Shown here in pieces: positions 1-5,836 of a stretch of DNA of 5,874 nt. A model generated the notes under the pieces. That model saw nothing but the letters and a program-made list of their open reading frames with translations, did no database searches and had not been told where the DNA came from. The stretch lies in the NCBI GenBank assembly GCA_015258785.1, contig JABZHP010000069.1, positions 1-5,874 of the forward strand, given 5' to 3'. Within the stretch, counting starts at the first letter, position 1, and every line of letters starts with the position of its first letter. Both the position numbers and the translations under genes were made by a program. The stretch is from Atopobium sp. GTDB lineage: Bacteria > Actinomycetota > Coriobacteriia > Coriobacteriales > Atopobiaceae.

Positions 1-35
1 GCACGTTTTTCTCGACTGATGGTGGAGATTCTTAC

Positions 36-521
36 ATGAAGTCTTTGATTGTGTATTATTCGTATTCCGGCATCACAAGAAGGCTTGCGGAGGATATTGC
101 GCTGATTACAGATACCGAGTTGCTGGAGCTTAAGCCTCAAGAGCCCTATTCTTTCTCGTATAACACGGCGGTAAAAGAGGTTAGAGCTCAGATAGAAAAG
201 GGCGTTTGTCCTGCGCTTATGCAATTCGCTATAGACGTTGCTGACTTTGATACTGTCTTTATAGGATCGCCTAACTGGCTAAAAACATTTGCTCCTCCGG
301 TGCTTTCGTTCTTACGGGCAACGGATTTGAGTGGTAAGACAGTCATTCCGTTCTGCACGCACGGCGGCGGAGGATTTGGCAACATGATTGAGGAGTACAA
401 GAAGGAGTGCGGTGCTTCTCGTGTGATACCAGGGTTAGCGGTAAAAGGCACGTATACTTTTAGTGAAGTGCAAAAATGGCTGGAGTCGATAGGGTTAGAC
501 GATGCGAGTACTTCTAGCTGA
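36..521 (+). CDS. Flavodoxin-like FMN-binding protein
   Basis: A 161-residue single-domain flavodoxin, probably of the Flavodoxin_4 type, a cytoplasmic FMN carrier for low-potential electron transfer; its redox partner cannot be told from the window. Seen in the sequence: beta-1 plus the phosphate-binding loop near residues 4-18 (LIVYYSYSGITRRLA), the second FMN loop near 77-92 (GSPNWLKTFAPPVLSF), and the third loop near 106-116 (FCTHGGGGFGN). Length is normal for the short-chain family. The ATG is supported by GGTGGAG at 21-27, eight bases upstream. The last six codons (DASTSS) are encoded by DNA that in another frame is the start of a response regulator, so the native C-terminus may have changed. 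The promoter is not visible; only 35 bases lie upstream. Family assignment is firm, the physiological role unknown. Confidence 0.9.
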   Translation: MKSLIVYYSYSGITRRLAEDIALITDTELLELKPQEPYSFSYNTAVKEVRAQIEKGVCPALMQFAIDVADFDTVFIGSPNWLKTFAPPVLSFLRATDLSGKTVIPFCTHGGGGFGNMIEEYKKECGASRVIPGLAVKGTYTFSEVQKWLESIGLDDASTSS

Positions 522-561
522 AGACGAGAAGAGAATGGCTGCAGCTATTGTGGCTCTATAA
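502..561 (+). pseudogene. Response regulator receiver domain, N-terminal remnant only
   Basis: An ATG at 502 opens a frame reading MRVLLAEDEKRMAAAIVAL before TAA at 559-561. This matches the start of OmpR-type response regulators: beta-1 (RVLLAEDE) ends in the acidic pair that helps bind Mg2+ (here E7-D8), followed by the first residues of helix 1. A Shine-Dalgarno-like TAGGG (490-494) sits seven bases before the ATG. It overlaps the 3' end of the flavodoxin gene by 20 bases. Nothing after the stop, in any of the three frames, resembles the rest of a receiver (no phosphoacceptor Asp segment, no K of beta-5) or a DNA-binding domain, so about 200 codons are missing. Family identity is from recognition of the motif; that the rest was deleted is inference. 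It could alternatively be a chance reading frame, which the length of the match makes unlikely. Confidence 0.6.
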
Positions 562-575
562 AGAAAATGGCGTGC

Positions 576-597
576 CCTCTCTCTCTGCAGAGCGAGG
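576..597 (+). other. Weak hairpin downstream of the flavodoxin gene
   Basis: CCTCTCTCT and AGAGCGAGG form a 9-bp stem with one mismatch and a four-base loop. No T-run follows, so it is not a good intrinsic terminator. It lies in the non-coding DNA after the response-regulator remnant. Low confidence in any function. Confidence 0.2.
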
Positions 598-657
598 ATG
601 CGCGCCGGTGTTATATGTAATATATCATATTTTTTCTTGAATAAAAGTATCGTATAT

Positions 658-687
658 AGACGTCTTTCTCGACAAGGCGTCTTTTTT
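658..687 (+). terminator. Rho-independent terminator of the flavodoxin side
   Basis: AGACGTCTT (658-666) pairs with AAGGCGTCT (674-682) through nine base pairs, including one G-T wobble, with a seven-base loop and a T-run at 682-687. It would stop rightward transcription from the flavodoxin gene, 137 bases after its stop codon. The large distance fits the idea that a longer gene once lay in between. On the minus strand the hairpin is not followed by a T-run, so it acts in one direction. Confidence 0.85.
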
Positions 688-715
688 ATTTATGCAGGTA
701 GATAGATGTCTTACA

Positions 716-738
716 AAATATGCGAAAATCGCATATTT
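716..738. repeat. Perfect 23-bp palindrome, copy A
   Basis: AAATATGCGA (716-725) and TCGCATATTT (729-738) are perfect 10-base inverted arms around AAA. A second, imperfect copy lies 45 bp further (centre to centre). Two readings are possible: an operator for a dimeric repressor, or an AT-rich hairpin that ends leftward transcription of the minus-strand operon, since on that strand the second arm runs into ATTTTGT. No protein recognising this motif is identifiable here. Confidence 0.6.
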
Positions 739-743
739 ATGGG

Positions 744-774
744 TTGACGTGCAGTTTTAAAAATATTCTAAAAT
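744..774 (+). promoter_or_regulatory. Candidate rightward promoter between the palindromes
   Basis: TTGACG (744-749) matches the -35 consensus at five of six positions. Candidate -10 elements are TCTAAA at 767-772 (17-base spacer) or TAAAAT at 769-774 (19-base spacer); both lie inside palindrome copy B. There is no rightward gene downstream before the antisense 3' end of the DUF3006 gene, so any transcript would be non-coding or antisense. This may be an orphan promoter or chance in AT-rich DNA. Confidence 0.25.
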
Positions 775-783
775 CGCATATTT
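761..783. repeat. Imperfect 23-bp palindrome, copy B
   Basis: AAATATTCTA (761-770), AAA, TCGCATATTT (774-783): the right arm and spacer equal those of copy A at 716-738, and the left arm differs at two of ten positions. It ends 17 bp from the DUF3006 stop codon. Read leftward it is a hairpin followed by a short T-rich stretch, so it may take part in ending the operon transcript; read as DNA it is a second half-degenerate operator. Confidence 0.5.
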
Positions 784-799
784 TTACTTTTATCTGGGG

Positions 800-1042
800 T
801 TACTCGGATTCCGTATCATCATGCGCAAGTAGGGAGTTGAACAGCTCGTCGATATCGGTGTGTCGCTGAGCGGTTTCTTCCTCGGCTAGTATCCACGAGC
901 CGTCTTTGTAGTAGAGTACATCGCCCTGACAAGCATTGCTTGGTAGCTCATCGACAGAAACGGTCAGCATATTGCCTGGCTGATCATTCAATTCAAGCAC
1001 GGCAAGATTGTTGTCTTCAAATCGATCAATGATTGCTTTCAT
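800..1042 (-). CDS. DUF3006 family small protein
   Basis: An 80-residue acidic protein with the DUF3006 pattern: an N-terminal IDRFE (residues 5-9) leading into a beta strand (AVLEL, 14-18), then VDELP (30-34), GDVLYYKDGSW (40-50), and a charged C-terminal helix. Its biochemical function is unknown. The family is often found next to ComEC-like metallo-hydrolases, as here. The ATG overlaps the stop codon of the upstream hydrolase gene by one base (TAATG), and GAGGT at 1050-1054 provides a ribosome binding site seven bases before the start, so the two are very likely translated together. No signal peptide or membrane segment is visible, so it is probably cytoplasmic although the partner's catalytic domain appears to be outside. 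It is the last gene of the minus-strand operon. Confidence 0.85.
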   Translation of the reverse strand: MKAIIDRFEDNNLAVLELNDQPGNMLTVSVDELPSNACQGDVLYYKDGSWILAEEETAQRHTDIDELFNSLLAHDDTESE

Positions 1043-2388
1043 TACTTGGACCTCGATGTCGACGACGTGCCAGATTTATCTTGTGAGGTTGGAGCTACCA
1101 CTGTGCCGGGTTTCTCGCCAGATATATCAATGTTTGTACCATCGCAGGTAATAGTAATGGTTCCGTTGGCGCCCGTGCCCCAGACCTCCACGGAATGCTT
1201 GTGGAGGGCGTTCAGGACTGACTGCATGGGGTGGCCGTAGGAGTTGTCCACGGCATACGAGAGGACGGCGTAGGTGGGCGAGAGCTTGTGAATCAGCACC
1301 TCGGTAGTTCCTGTTCGGGAGCCGTGATGCGAGAGTTTGAGCACGTCAATGTGACCTGGATTGGAGTTCAGGATGGCATTTGTGGGCGCGTCTCCCGTGA
1401 AGAGAAACGTCTTGTTGCCAACGGTCAGCTTGATGATTATCGAGTAATCGTTGGTTTCGGGGAAATTTGCGTCTTTTTTGGGCCAGAGAATTTCTAGCTT
1501 GTAGTCGTCGGTTTGGTCGATGATGGTGCCCGCCTCGGCAAGGGTTATCTGCAGGTTTTTGTTCTGGATAGCGGTCAGAAACTTTCTGTATGTTGCCGTG
1601 TTGTTTGTCTTATTTGGTGCGTAAATGGTCCCAATTTGGGTGTTGGAGATGACATCCGCCATGCCACCGATGTGATCTTCATCGGGATGGGTGGCTACCA
1701 GGTAATCAATCTTGTTTCGACCAAGTTCTTGGAGCACCTGGGCAATTTTTGGAGCAGACCCTGTGGGACCGGCGTCGATAAGCACGGTTTTCTCGGGAAG
1801 TGCAATGAGAATGGCTTCTCCCTGGCCCACGTCGATGAACTTGATGGTTACGTTTGTGCTGGCCTGTGCGGTGTCAGACAGCGCGCTGGAGTTTGGTTGT
1901 GATGGCGCGGCGGAGTCTGCGTGCAGCGAATCCGCAGGTGACATGACAGTTGGAAGCGGTTGCGTGAGCGCTGCGCTAAAGTAGAGCGCTACCGTCAGCG
2001 TGGCGAGCGCGATTCCAGCTTTCTGTTTTCCGGCGTATCGTTTATGGGGTTTGAGCTTGCCTTTTATGAGCTTTTTGGGAGCACTAGCATCCTCGTAGAT
2101 GAGGTTTAGAGCGCTCTCGATAACCGGAAGCGAAAAAATTGCTGGTAGAAGGTAAGAAAGCATCGACGGCGAGGCAAGGGTTTGCACCAGGGCAAATGCG
2201 CCAACAATCAGCGCTGCGTTCACGGCAAGCCTAGTAAGCCCCGATTTCCAGCCTTTGAGATACAACTGCGGAATACCAAAAATGCCAAAGATTAAGGAAA
2301 GAATGAGCGCAAATAAGTAGTCAGATTGCTTGCCAGAGGATGTACCGGGTGATTCAGTTTTGCTGTCAAATTGCTTTTGGTTGGGCAT
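1042..2388 (-). CDS. Membrane-anchored ComEC-like metallo-beta-lactamase-fold hydrolase
   Basis: A 448-residue protein. The N-terminal part has hydrophobic segments near residues 24-44, 52-72, 77-97 and 125-143, the first ones vaguely TM2-domain-like (GIFGIPQLYLKGWKSGLTRL). A Ser/Ala/Pro-rich linker (about 144-178) follows, then the catalytic domain: FIDVGQGE (184-191), metal ligands in THPDEDHIGG (233-242), TGD (331-333), HHGS (354-357) and YGHP (384-387). This set is that of the C-terminal domain of ComEC/Rec2, whose role in DNA uptake is as a nuclease, but the pore-forming competence domain of ComEC is absent, so this is a stand-alone relative and not the channel itself. The linker after the last membrane segment suggests the enzyme faces outside. 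The substrate is unknown; nucleic acid or another phosphoester is plausible. The ATG follows GAGAGG with close spacing (about 2392-2397). It is coupled to the DUF3006 gene by a TAATG overlap. A Ser/Thr-rich tail ends the protein. Confidence 0.88.
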   Translation of the reverse strand: MPNQKQFDSKTESPGTSSGKQSDYLFALILSLIFGIFGIPQLYLKGWKSGLTRLAVNAALIVGAFALVQTLASPSMLSYLLPAIFSLPVIESALNLIYEDASAPKKLIKGKLKPHKRYAGKQKAGIALATLTVALYFSAALTQPLPTVMSPADSLHADSAAPSQPNSSALSDTAQASTNVTIKFIDVGQGEAILIALPEKTVLIDAGPTGSAPKIAQVLQELGRNKIDYLVATHPDEDHIGGMADVISNTQIGTIYAPNKTNNTATYRKFLTAIQNKNLQITLAEAGTIIDQTDDYKLEILWPKKDANFPETNDYSIIIKLTVGNKTFLFTGDAPTNAILNSNPGHIDVLKLSHHGSRTGTTEVLIHKLSPTYAVLSYAVDNSYGHPMQSVLNALHKHSVEVWGTGANGTITITCDGTNIDISGEKPGTVVAPTSQDKSGTSSTSRSK

Positions 2389-2427
2389 AAAACCTCTCTG
2401 GACACGTGCGTTCTGAAGAATCTTACC

Positions 2428-3237
2428 CTATTTGACCAGCCAGTCCAGGGCTTTCTGCATTCTTCCTTCAACGTTTTGGAAGTGGTTTCCGCGGTTAAGC
2501 TCAAACGTCGAGGTTATCCCCGCGTTCTTCAGCTTGTTGGCGAGAAGTTCTGCGTTTTCCCGCACGTGCATTATTTGTGGATTGGGGGTTCGTGCTTCTC
2601 GGTCACCCAGAGAAAGATAGGCGTGTGTGAGGCCGACCGCTCCTCCGTTGAGCTGCTGATCTACGTAGTTCAAAAGGTCTGGGAACCAGAACGATCCCGA
2701 TACAGCTCCGATGCGCTGAAAGGTTGGGGTGGGGGCGTCGACGCGCGGCGCGTCGGGCTGCGACGGGACGTCGTCGGGCTGGCAGCCGCGTGCGACCTGC
2801 TGCGACACGCCGGGCTGCGACACGCCGGCCCAGAGGCTGAATAGGCCTGCAAGCGAGTATCCCACAAGCACCCTATACGCCGGTGGCTCGGTGAGCTCCA
2901 ACTCCGCCCAGGGGATGACCTGGTTGATAAGGGTATCGAGCGTTTTCTGGGCGCCGTCGCCAAAGTTTGATCCCTTGGCAAAAACGCGCGGGGCGCACCA
3001 GGGCGAGAAGTTCTCTTCCCACAGGTCAACGCCAATGTTCACTAGGCAGACGCCCTCAGGTACCTGAATGGGGGAGTTGTCGGCCACGTCACCCAAGAGG
3101 TAGACAATAGGAGCTCCAGCTACAGAGGACATCTGCGTGTGGATGGAAAGTCCGGAGATGATTGTTGTTCTCGCCACGGGGTTGGCGGGGTGCGCGGCAG
3201 TGTTGGCAGTGGGGTGCGTATCTGGTGTAGCGCTCAT
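2428..3237 (-). CDS. Alpha/beta-hydrolase-fold esterase (Fes/esterase D-like)
   Basis: A 269-residue predicted serine hydrolase of the putative esterase family (COG2819-like; relatives include siderophore esterases and esterase D types). The nucleophile elbow is GYSLAG (126-131) with Ser128. SGSFWFP (180-186), LSLGDREARTPNP (208-220) and the terminal GNH (250-252, catalytic His252) match the family; the acid is probably in the GDRE segment. Substrate unknown; no siderophore genes are nearby. The first 22 residues are Thr/Ala/Pro/His-rich and not a typical signal peptide, suggesting a cytoplasmic enzyme. Between the elbow helix and the next conserved block lies an extra Pro/Gln/Val/Asp-rich stretch (about 138-172) encoded by GC-rich repeats, absent from typical relatives as I know them. 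It starts one base after the antiporter stop (TAG-C-ATG) with only a weak Shine-Dalgarno, so translation is probably coupled. Confidence 0.82.
   Translation of the reverse strand: MSATPDTHPTANTAAHPANPVARTTIISGLSIHTQMSSVAGAPIVYLLGDVADNSPIQVPEGVCLVNIGVDLWEENFSPWCAPRVFAKGSNFGDGAQKTLDTLINQVIPWAELELTEPPAYRVLVGYSLAGLFSLWAGVSQPGVSQQVARGCQPDDVPSQPDAPRVDAPTPTFQRIGAVSGSFWFPDLLNYVDQQLNGGAVGLTHAYLSLGDREARTPNPQIMHVRENAELLANKLKNAGITSTFELNRGNHFQNVEGRMQKALDWLVK
2722..2830 (-). repeat. GC-rich minisatellite-like insert inside the esterase gene
   Basis: On the + strand this block contains a tandem 15-base repeat (2801-2815 and 2816-2830, 14 of 15 identical, starting TGCGACACGCCGG) and further variants built on CGTCGGGCTG (2751-2760 and 2773-2782 region). 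Read on the coding strand it gives Q-P-G-V-S-Q and Q-P-D-A/D-x-P like units. GC content is much higher than the flanking gene. The insertion preserves the reading frame and lies between conserved esterase blocks, consistent with a tolerated surface loop. Confidence 0.65.
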
Positions 3238-3238
3238 G

Positions 3239-5416
3239 CTACTTACTCAACGTCATTTGCAGGTAGTATACGTTTTCGCGCAGGTGAGAGGCAACCTCGC
3301 GGTCGATGACACCCTCAAACTGCAGGCGCGAAATCTGGTCCAACTCAATGCGCAGGGCGTTTTCTGCCACGTCGTCGGCGTACTTTCGAGCGTCCGCAAT
3401 CTGCTGCCTAAAGTGAGGCGACATCTTGTGTGAGCTCAGGTTGTAAGGCAGCAGGTAGGAGACTTGAGTGGTGCTGGAGTCATGCTCATCATTGATGTTG
3501 ATGCGGCCCCAGATGGACTCAATTGCTGACTCATGGTCGATCATCAGATTAGATGCGATGACCGCCAGCTCCTCATCGTCACCGTTAGCGATGCGTTCCA
3601 GGTCATCAAGCTCCGCGTATTCCATCTCAAGCGCGTATAAACACGCCTGGTAGTAGGACTGGTCTGCGTCCTCAAGGTGCCTGATTTCGCCGTCGATGAT
3701 GCGTTGCGCTGCCAGCTTAAGCTCGTGAAGAGCAACGGTAATACGCGAGCGGTGGTTTGTTGTTGCAGCAATGTTTGCGATGGGTCCGTAATAGCCTACT
3801 GACCTGCGGATTGAAGTAATATCATCGACAATTTGATCCCACGGAATGGGGTTGTGCGTTTTAATATGGCGCTCGCGTAGCTCCTCGAGGCATTTCTGCT
3901 GGACTTCTGTCTCGTGAAGGACCAGCTTTTTAACAAGTTCGCCCGAGCCAGGGACAGTGATACGAGAGGCAAATAAGCGGTTGGTATAGCGCGTGATAGC
4001 CAAACGAAGCGCAGGTAGATACTTTGCTTTGGCGTTTTCTGACTGCAACATGCTCCTGAGCTCGCCAAGAGTTGCCTCAAGAACGGCAATCTCTCCTTCG
4101 TGGAGACGTTCGGGCAGGTCAGAGTCTGCTTCAGGGGACTTTGATAGCACGGGTAATAGATTGTCCGCTAAAAGCAACGTGGCGAGAATAACGCCGGCAG
4201 CGATGGTGATCAGCAAATCCCTCTGCGGAAACGCTGCTCCGGACTGGGTTGTGAGCGGCAAGGTGAGGATAATCGACAACGTTACCGCACCTTTTGCGCC
4301 CGCAATGGTAGTGACCAGCACGTTCTTGATGAGCTCGGCCGACGTGATTGAGATGGGCTTTATGGCGCACGTGGGTTTGGGCTGCTCAGCGATCTGCTCC
4401 GAGGTTTGCTCCGAGCCCAGTTCAGCGAGCGGCTGGTCGGGTTTCTCGCCGTCGGAGCTGCTACCTGCGAGGTCATTCTCGCCGTCGACGGCGTCTTTCC
4501 CGGTGCAGAGATGGCCGCCCTTGTGGAGCTTGTAAGTTTCCAACGCGTAGAGCCACGCAAAGCGAACTGCGTGCATGAACAGGGTAATCACGACAACAAT
4601 TCCTAGAATCTGCAGGATATTGAGGCCGCCGTTGGTGCCAGGAAGCACGGCAAGGGGGAGCTGCATTCCTAGGAAGACAAAGATGGTACCGTTGATCAGG
4701 AAGCTGATGACTTTCCACGTGGAATCTGAGACCAATTTTTGCCTTGCAAATAGCGCATTATTGCTCTGCCTTCGTGGGAGCGCAATCACCAAGCCGGCTG
4801 CTACAACAGCAAGTACGCCAGAAACGTGGAAGGTTTCGGCAAGAAGATAGACAAGAAACGGCGTCAGTACTTCATAGAGAACGTTTGCAACGGTGTCCTC
4901 GTAACCCAACCTACCAAGCATTGCGTTGATGGCAGAGAAGGCAAAGCCAGTGACAATTCCCATTGCCACGCCGCCTACAAAAAGCACCGTGAAAGATCTC
5001 GCTGCGTCTACCAGCGAGAATGCACCCGTTACGGCCGCAGCTACGGAGAACTGGAATGCAACGACGCCGGATGCGTCGTTAATCAGAGACTCTCCCGAGA
5101 GAAGCGTCTGCTGGCGATGGGTCAGGTGGATGTTGGACTTAAGCGCGGTGACGGTGGCTGCATCGGTTGGCCCCAGGGCCGAGGCCAGCGCAAACGCCGC
5201 AGCTAGAGGAATTGAGGGGACCATCAGATGGAGGGCGTAGCCGACCGAAAGCACGCTGACAACTACCAGAGCAATCGCCAGCGACAAAATACTGTTCAGG
5301 TTGAGGAGAAGTGCACGAATGTTGGTTTCTCTCGTCTCGTTGAACAGGAGTGGGGCAATAAAGAGCAGCATAAAGAGCTCGGATTCCAGGTGAACCTCCT
5401 GGACGCTGGGCAGCAC
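3239..5416 (-). CDS. CPA1/NhaP-type cation/proton antiporter, open frame lacking its true N-terminus
   Basis: A 725-residue open frame for a multi-spanning Na+(K+)/H+ antiporter of the CPA1 family, E. coli YjcE/NhaP-like. Counting from the GTG at 5416: ELFMLLFIAPLLFNE (13-27) opens mid-domain; PTDA (83-86) and the ion-binding ND pair N113-D114 follow; then SGVLAVVAAGL (199-209), FLGMQLP (248-254) and GAKGAVTLS (373-381), all family hallmarks. A hydrophilic loop of about 50 residues (299-349) interrupts the membrane domain. Residues from about 425 form a long, charged, helical cytoplasmic domain. The GTG at 5416 has no Shine-Dalgarno and begins inside a conserved region; the frame continues upstream as a recognisable N-terminus to a TTG at 5539, giving 766 codons, but is cut by TAG at 5444-5446. 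The gene is therefore probably inactive, or active only by suppression or inefficient re-initiation. It is the first gene of the minus-strand operon and ends with TAG one base before the esterase ATG. Confidence 0.85.
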   Translation of the reverse strand: MLPSVQEVHLESELFMLLFIAPLLFNETRETNIRALLLNLNSILSLAIALVVVSVLSVGYALHLMVPSIPLAAAFALASALGPTDAATVTALKSNIHLTHRQQTLLSGESLINDASGVVAFQFSVAAAVTGAFSLVDAARSFTVLFVGGVAMGIVTGFAFSAINAMLGRLGYEDTVANVLYEVLTPFLVYLLAETFHVSGVLAVVAAGLVIALPRRQSNNALFARQKLVSDSTWKVISFLINGTIFVFLGMQLPLAVLPGTNGGLNILQILGIVVVITLFMHAVRFAWLYALETYKLHKGGHLCTGKDAVDGENDLAGSSSDGEKPDQPLAELGSEQTSEQIAEQPKPTCAIKPISITSAELIKNVLVTTIAGAKGAVTLSIILTLPLTTQSGAAFPQRDLLITIAAGVILATLLLADNLLPVLSKSPEADSDLPERLHEGEIAVLEATLGELRSMLQSENAKAKYLPALRLAITRYTNRLFASRITVPGSGELVKKLVLHETEVQQKCLEELRERHIKTHNPIPWDQIVDDITSIRRSVGYYGPIANIAATTNHRSRITVALHELKLAAQRIIDGEIRHLEDADQSYYQACLYALEMEYAELDDLERIANGDDEELAVIASNLMIDHESAIESIWGRININDEHDSSTTQVSYLLPYNLSSHKMSPHFRQQIADARKYADDVAENALRIELDQISRLQFEGVIDREVASHLRENVYYLQMTLSK
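4367..4522 (-). other. Segment encoding a long acidic loop in the antiporter
   Basis: Encodes about residues 299-350 of the open frame: Gly, Asp, Glu, Ser and Gln-rich with imperfect EQTSEQIAEQ repetition, between predicted membrane helices. Close relatives usually have a shorter connector here. It is in frame and flanked by intact conserved helices, so it is a loop expansion and not a disruption. Its function is unknown; location relative to the membrane is inferred only from helix count. Confidence 0.5.
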
Positions 5417-5443
5417 AAGCGCAACGAGCAGGCCAATAACAAC

Positions 5444-5539
5444 CTAGATAACGGGGATGGAGACGTTGACAAACTTGTCGATAACCGAGGAAGCCGCGAC
5501 GCAGGTCAAAACAATGAGCACAAATTCGAATGTCTCCAA
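5444..5539 (-). pseudogene. N-terminal fragment of the antiporter, ended by an amber codon
   Basis: Reading the antiporter frame upstream of 5416 gives LVALVL, VVIGLL, then TAG at 5444-5446, then IPVI, NVS and, at the start, ETFEFVLIVLTC. This is the expected first transmembrane helix and the start of the second of CPA1 antiporters. In relatives the position of the stop is a conserved Gln (for example PLMQIAIG in E. coli YjcE), so a single C-to-T change of CAG explains it. The start is best placed at TTG 5537-5539, giving M-E-T-F-E, because AAAGGA (5546-5551) lies six bases upstream. The stop would be codon 32 of 766 plus stop. Confidence 0.75.
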
Positions 5540-5582
5540 CAGGCTTCCTTTCTGGTCGTAGGTGGTAACGACGGCGAGCGTC

Positions 5583-5676
5583 GAGCGACGGGTCCGTGAC
5601 GAGCGGCGGGTCCGCAACGAGCGGACGTCGGGTCCGCGATGAGCGGCGGATCCGTGACGAGCGGCGGATCCACGAG
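5583..5676. repeat. 18-bp tandem repeat array, five units
   Basis: Units begin GAGCGRCGG and continue RTCCGYRAC-like: 5583-5600, 5601-5618, 5619-5640, 5641-5658 and 5659-5676. The third unit carries four extra bases (ACGT inside GAGCGG-ACGT-CGGGTCC), making 22. Units four and five share CGGATCC. GC-rich against an AT-richer surround. On the minus strand one frame of units 5 and 4 reads DPPLVT/DPPLIA, and after the four-base insertion the same pattern reappears in a different frame, so the array may descend from coding DNA. Confidence 0.8.
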
Positions 5677-5720
5677 GGTTCCGAGCACACGGGGCTTCTC
5701 GCCAGATAACGCTTCATTCG

Positions 5721-5726
5721 AGTATA
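5721..5726 (-). promoter_or_regulatory. Possible -10 element of the antiporter operon
   Basis: On the minus strand TATACT lies within a GTATATAC palindrome (5722-5729 region), about 180 bases before the TTG start. The appropriately spaced upstream hexamer (CAAGCT or TCAAGC) is a poor -35. If used, the 18-bp repeats would lie in the leader of the mRNA. No better leftward promoter was seen in the region. Confidence 0.22.
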
Positions 5727-5836
5727 TACGGTTTTGCGGCTCTAGCTTGACTTGGCGCAGATAACACATGGTTTCTGCGGTGATTCGTGAGCTCTATCGG
5801 CGAGGCTTGGAATTGCGTGCCTGAAAAGTGCATGAA

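Noticed and set aside
2371..2844. Plus-strand open frames opposite the esterase and antiporter, such as 2371-2844, 2729-3067 and 3993-4535
   Set aside because: They are antisense to genes with clear family motifs, lack recognisable domains, and owe their length to the GC-rich composition of the opposite strand.
5414..5416. GTG as the genuine antiporter start
   Set aside because: There is no ribosome binding site before it, it falls inside a conserved helix region, and a recognisable N-terminus with TTG start and AAAGGA site lies upstream, interrupted only by the TAG.
5444..5446. Programmed recoding of TAG (pyrrolysine or routine readthrough)
   Set aside because: TAG ends both the antiporter (3239-3241) and the esterase (2428-2430) in this window, the family residue is Gln, and no recoding structure is apparent; a simple nonsense change is the easier explanation.
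5139..5717. A 192-codon minus-strand open frame overlapping the antiporter start
   Set aside because: It is Arg/Cys-rich, shares no family features, and runs out of frame through the conserved antiporter N-terminus; it is a shadow of that gene plus the repeat array.
5506..5769. An 87-codon minus-strand frame containing DPPLVTDPPLIADP as a possible leader gene
   Set aside because: No Shine-Dalgarno precedes its ATG, the repeat part loses its pattern after the 4-base insertion, and its end lies out of frame in the antiporter N-terminus.
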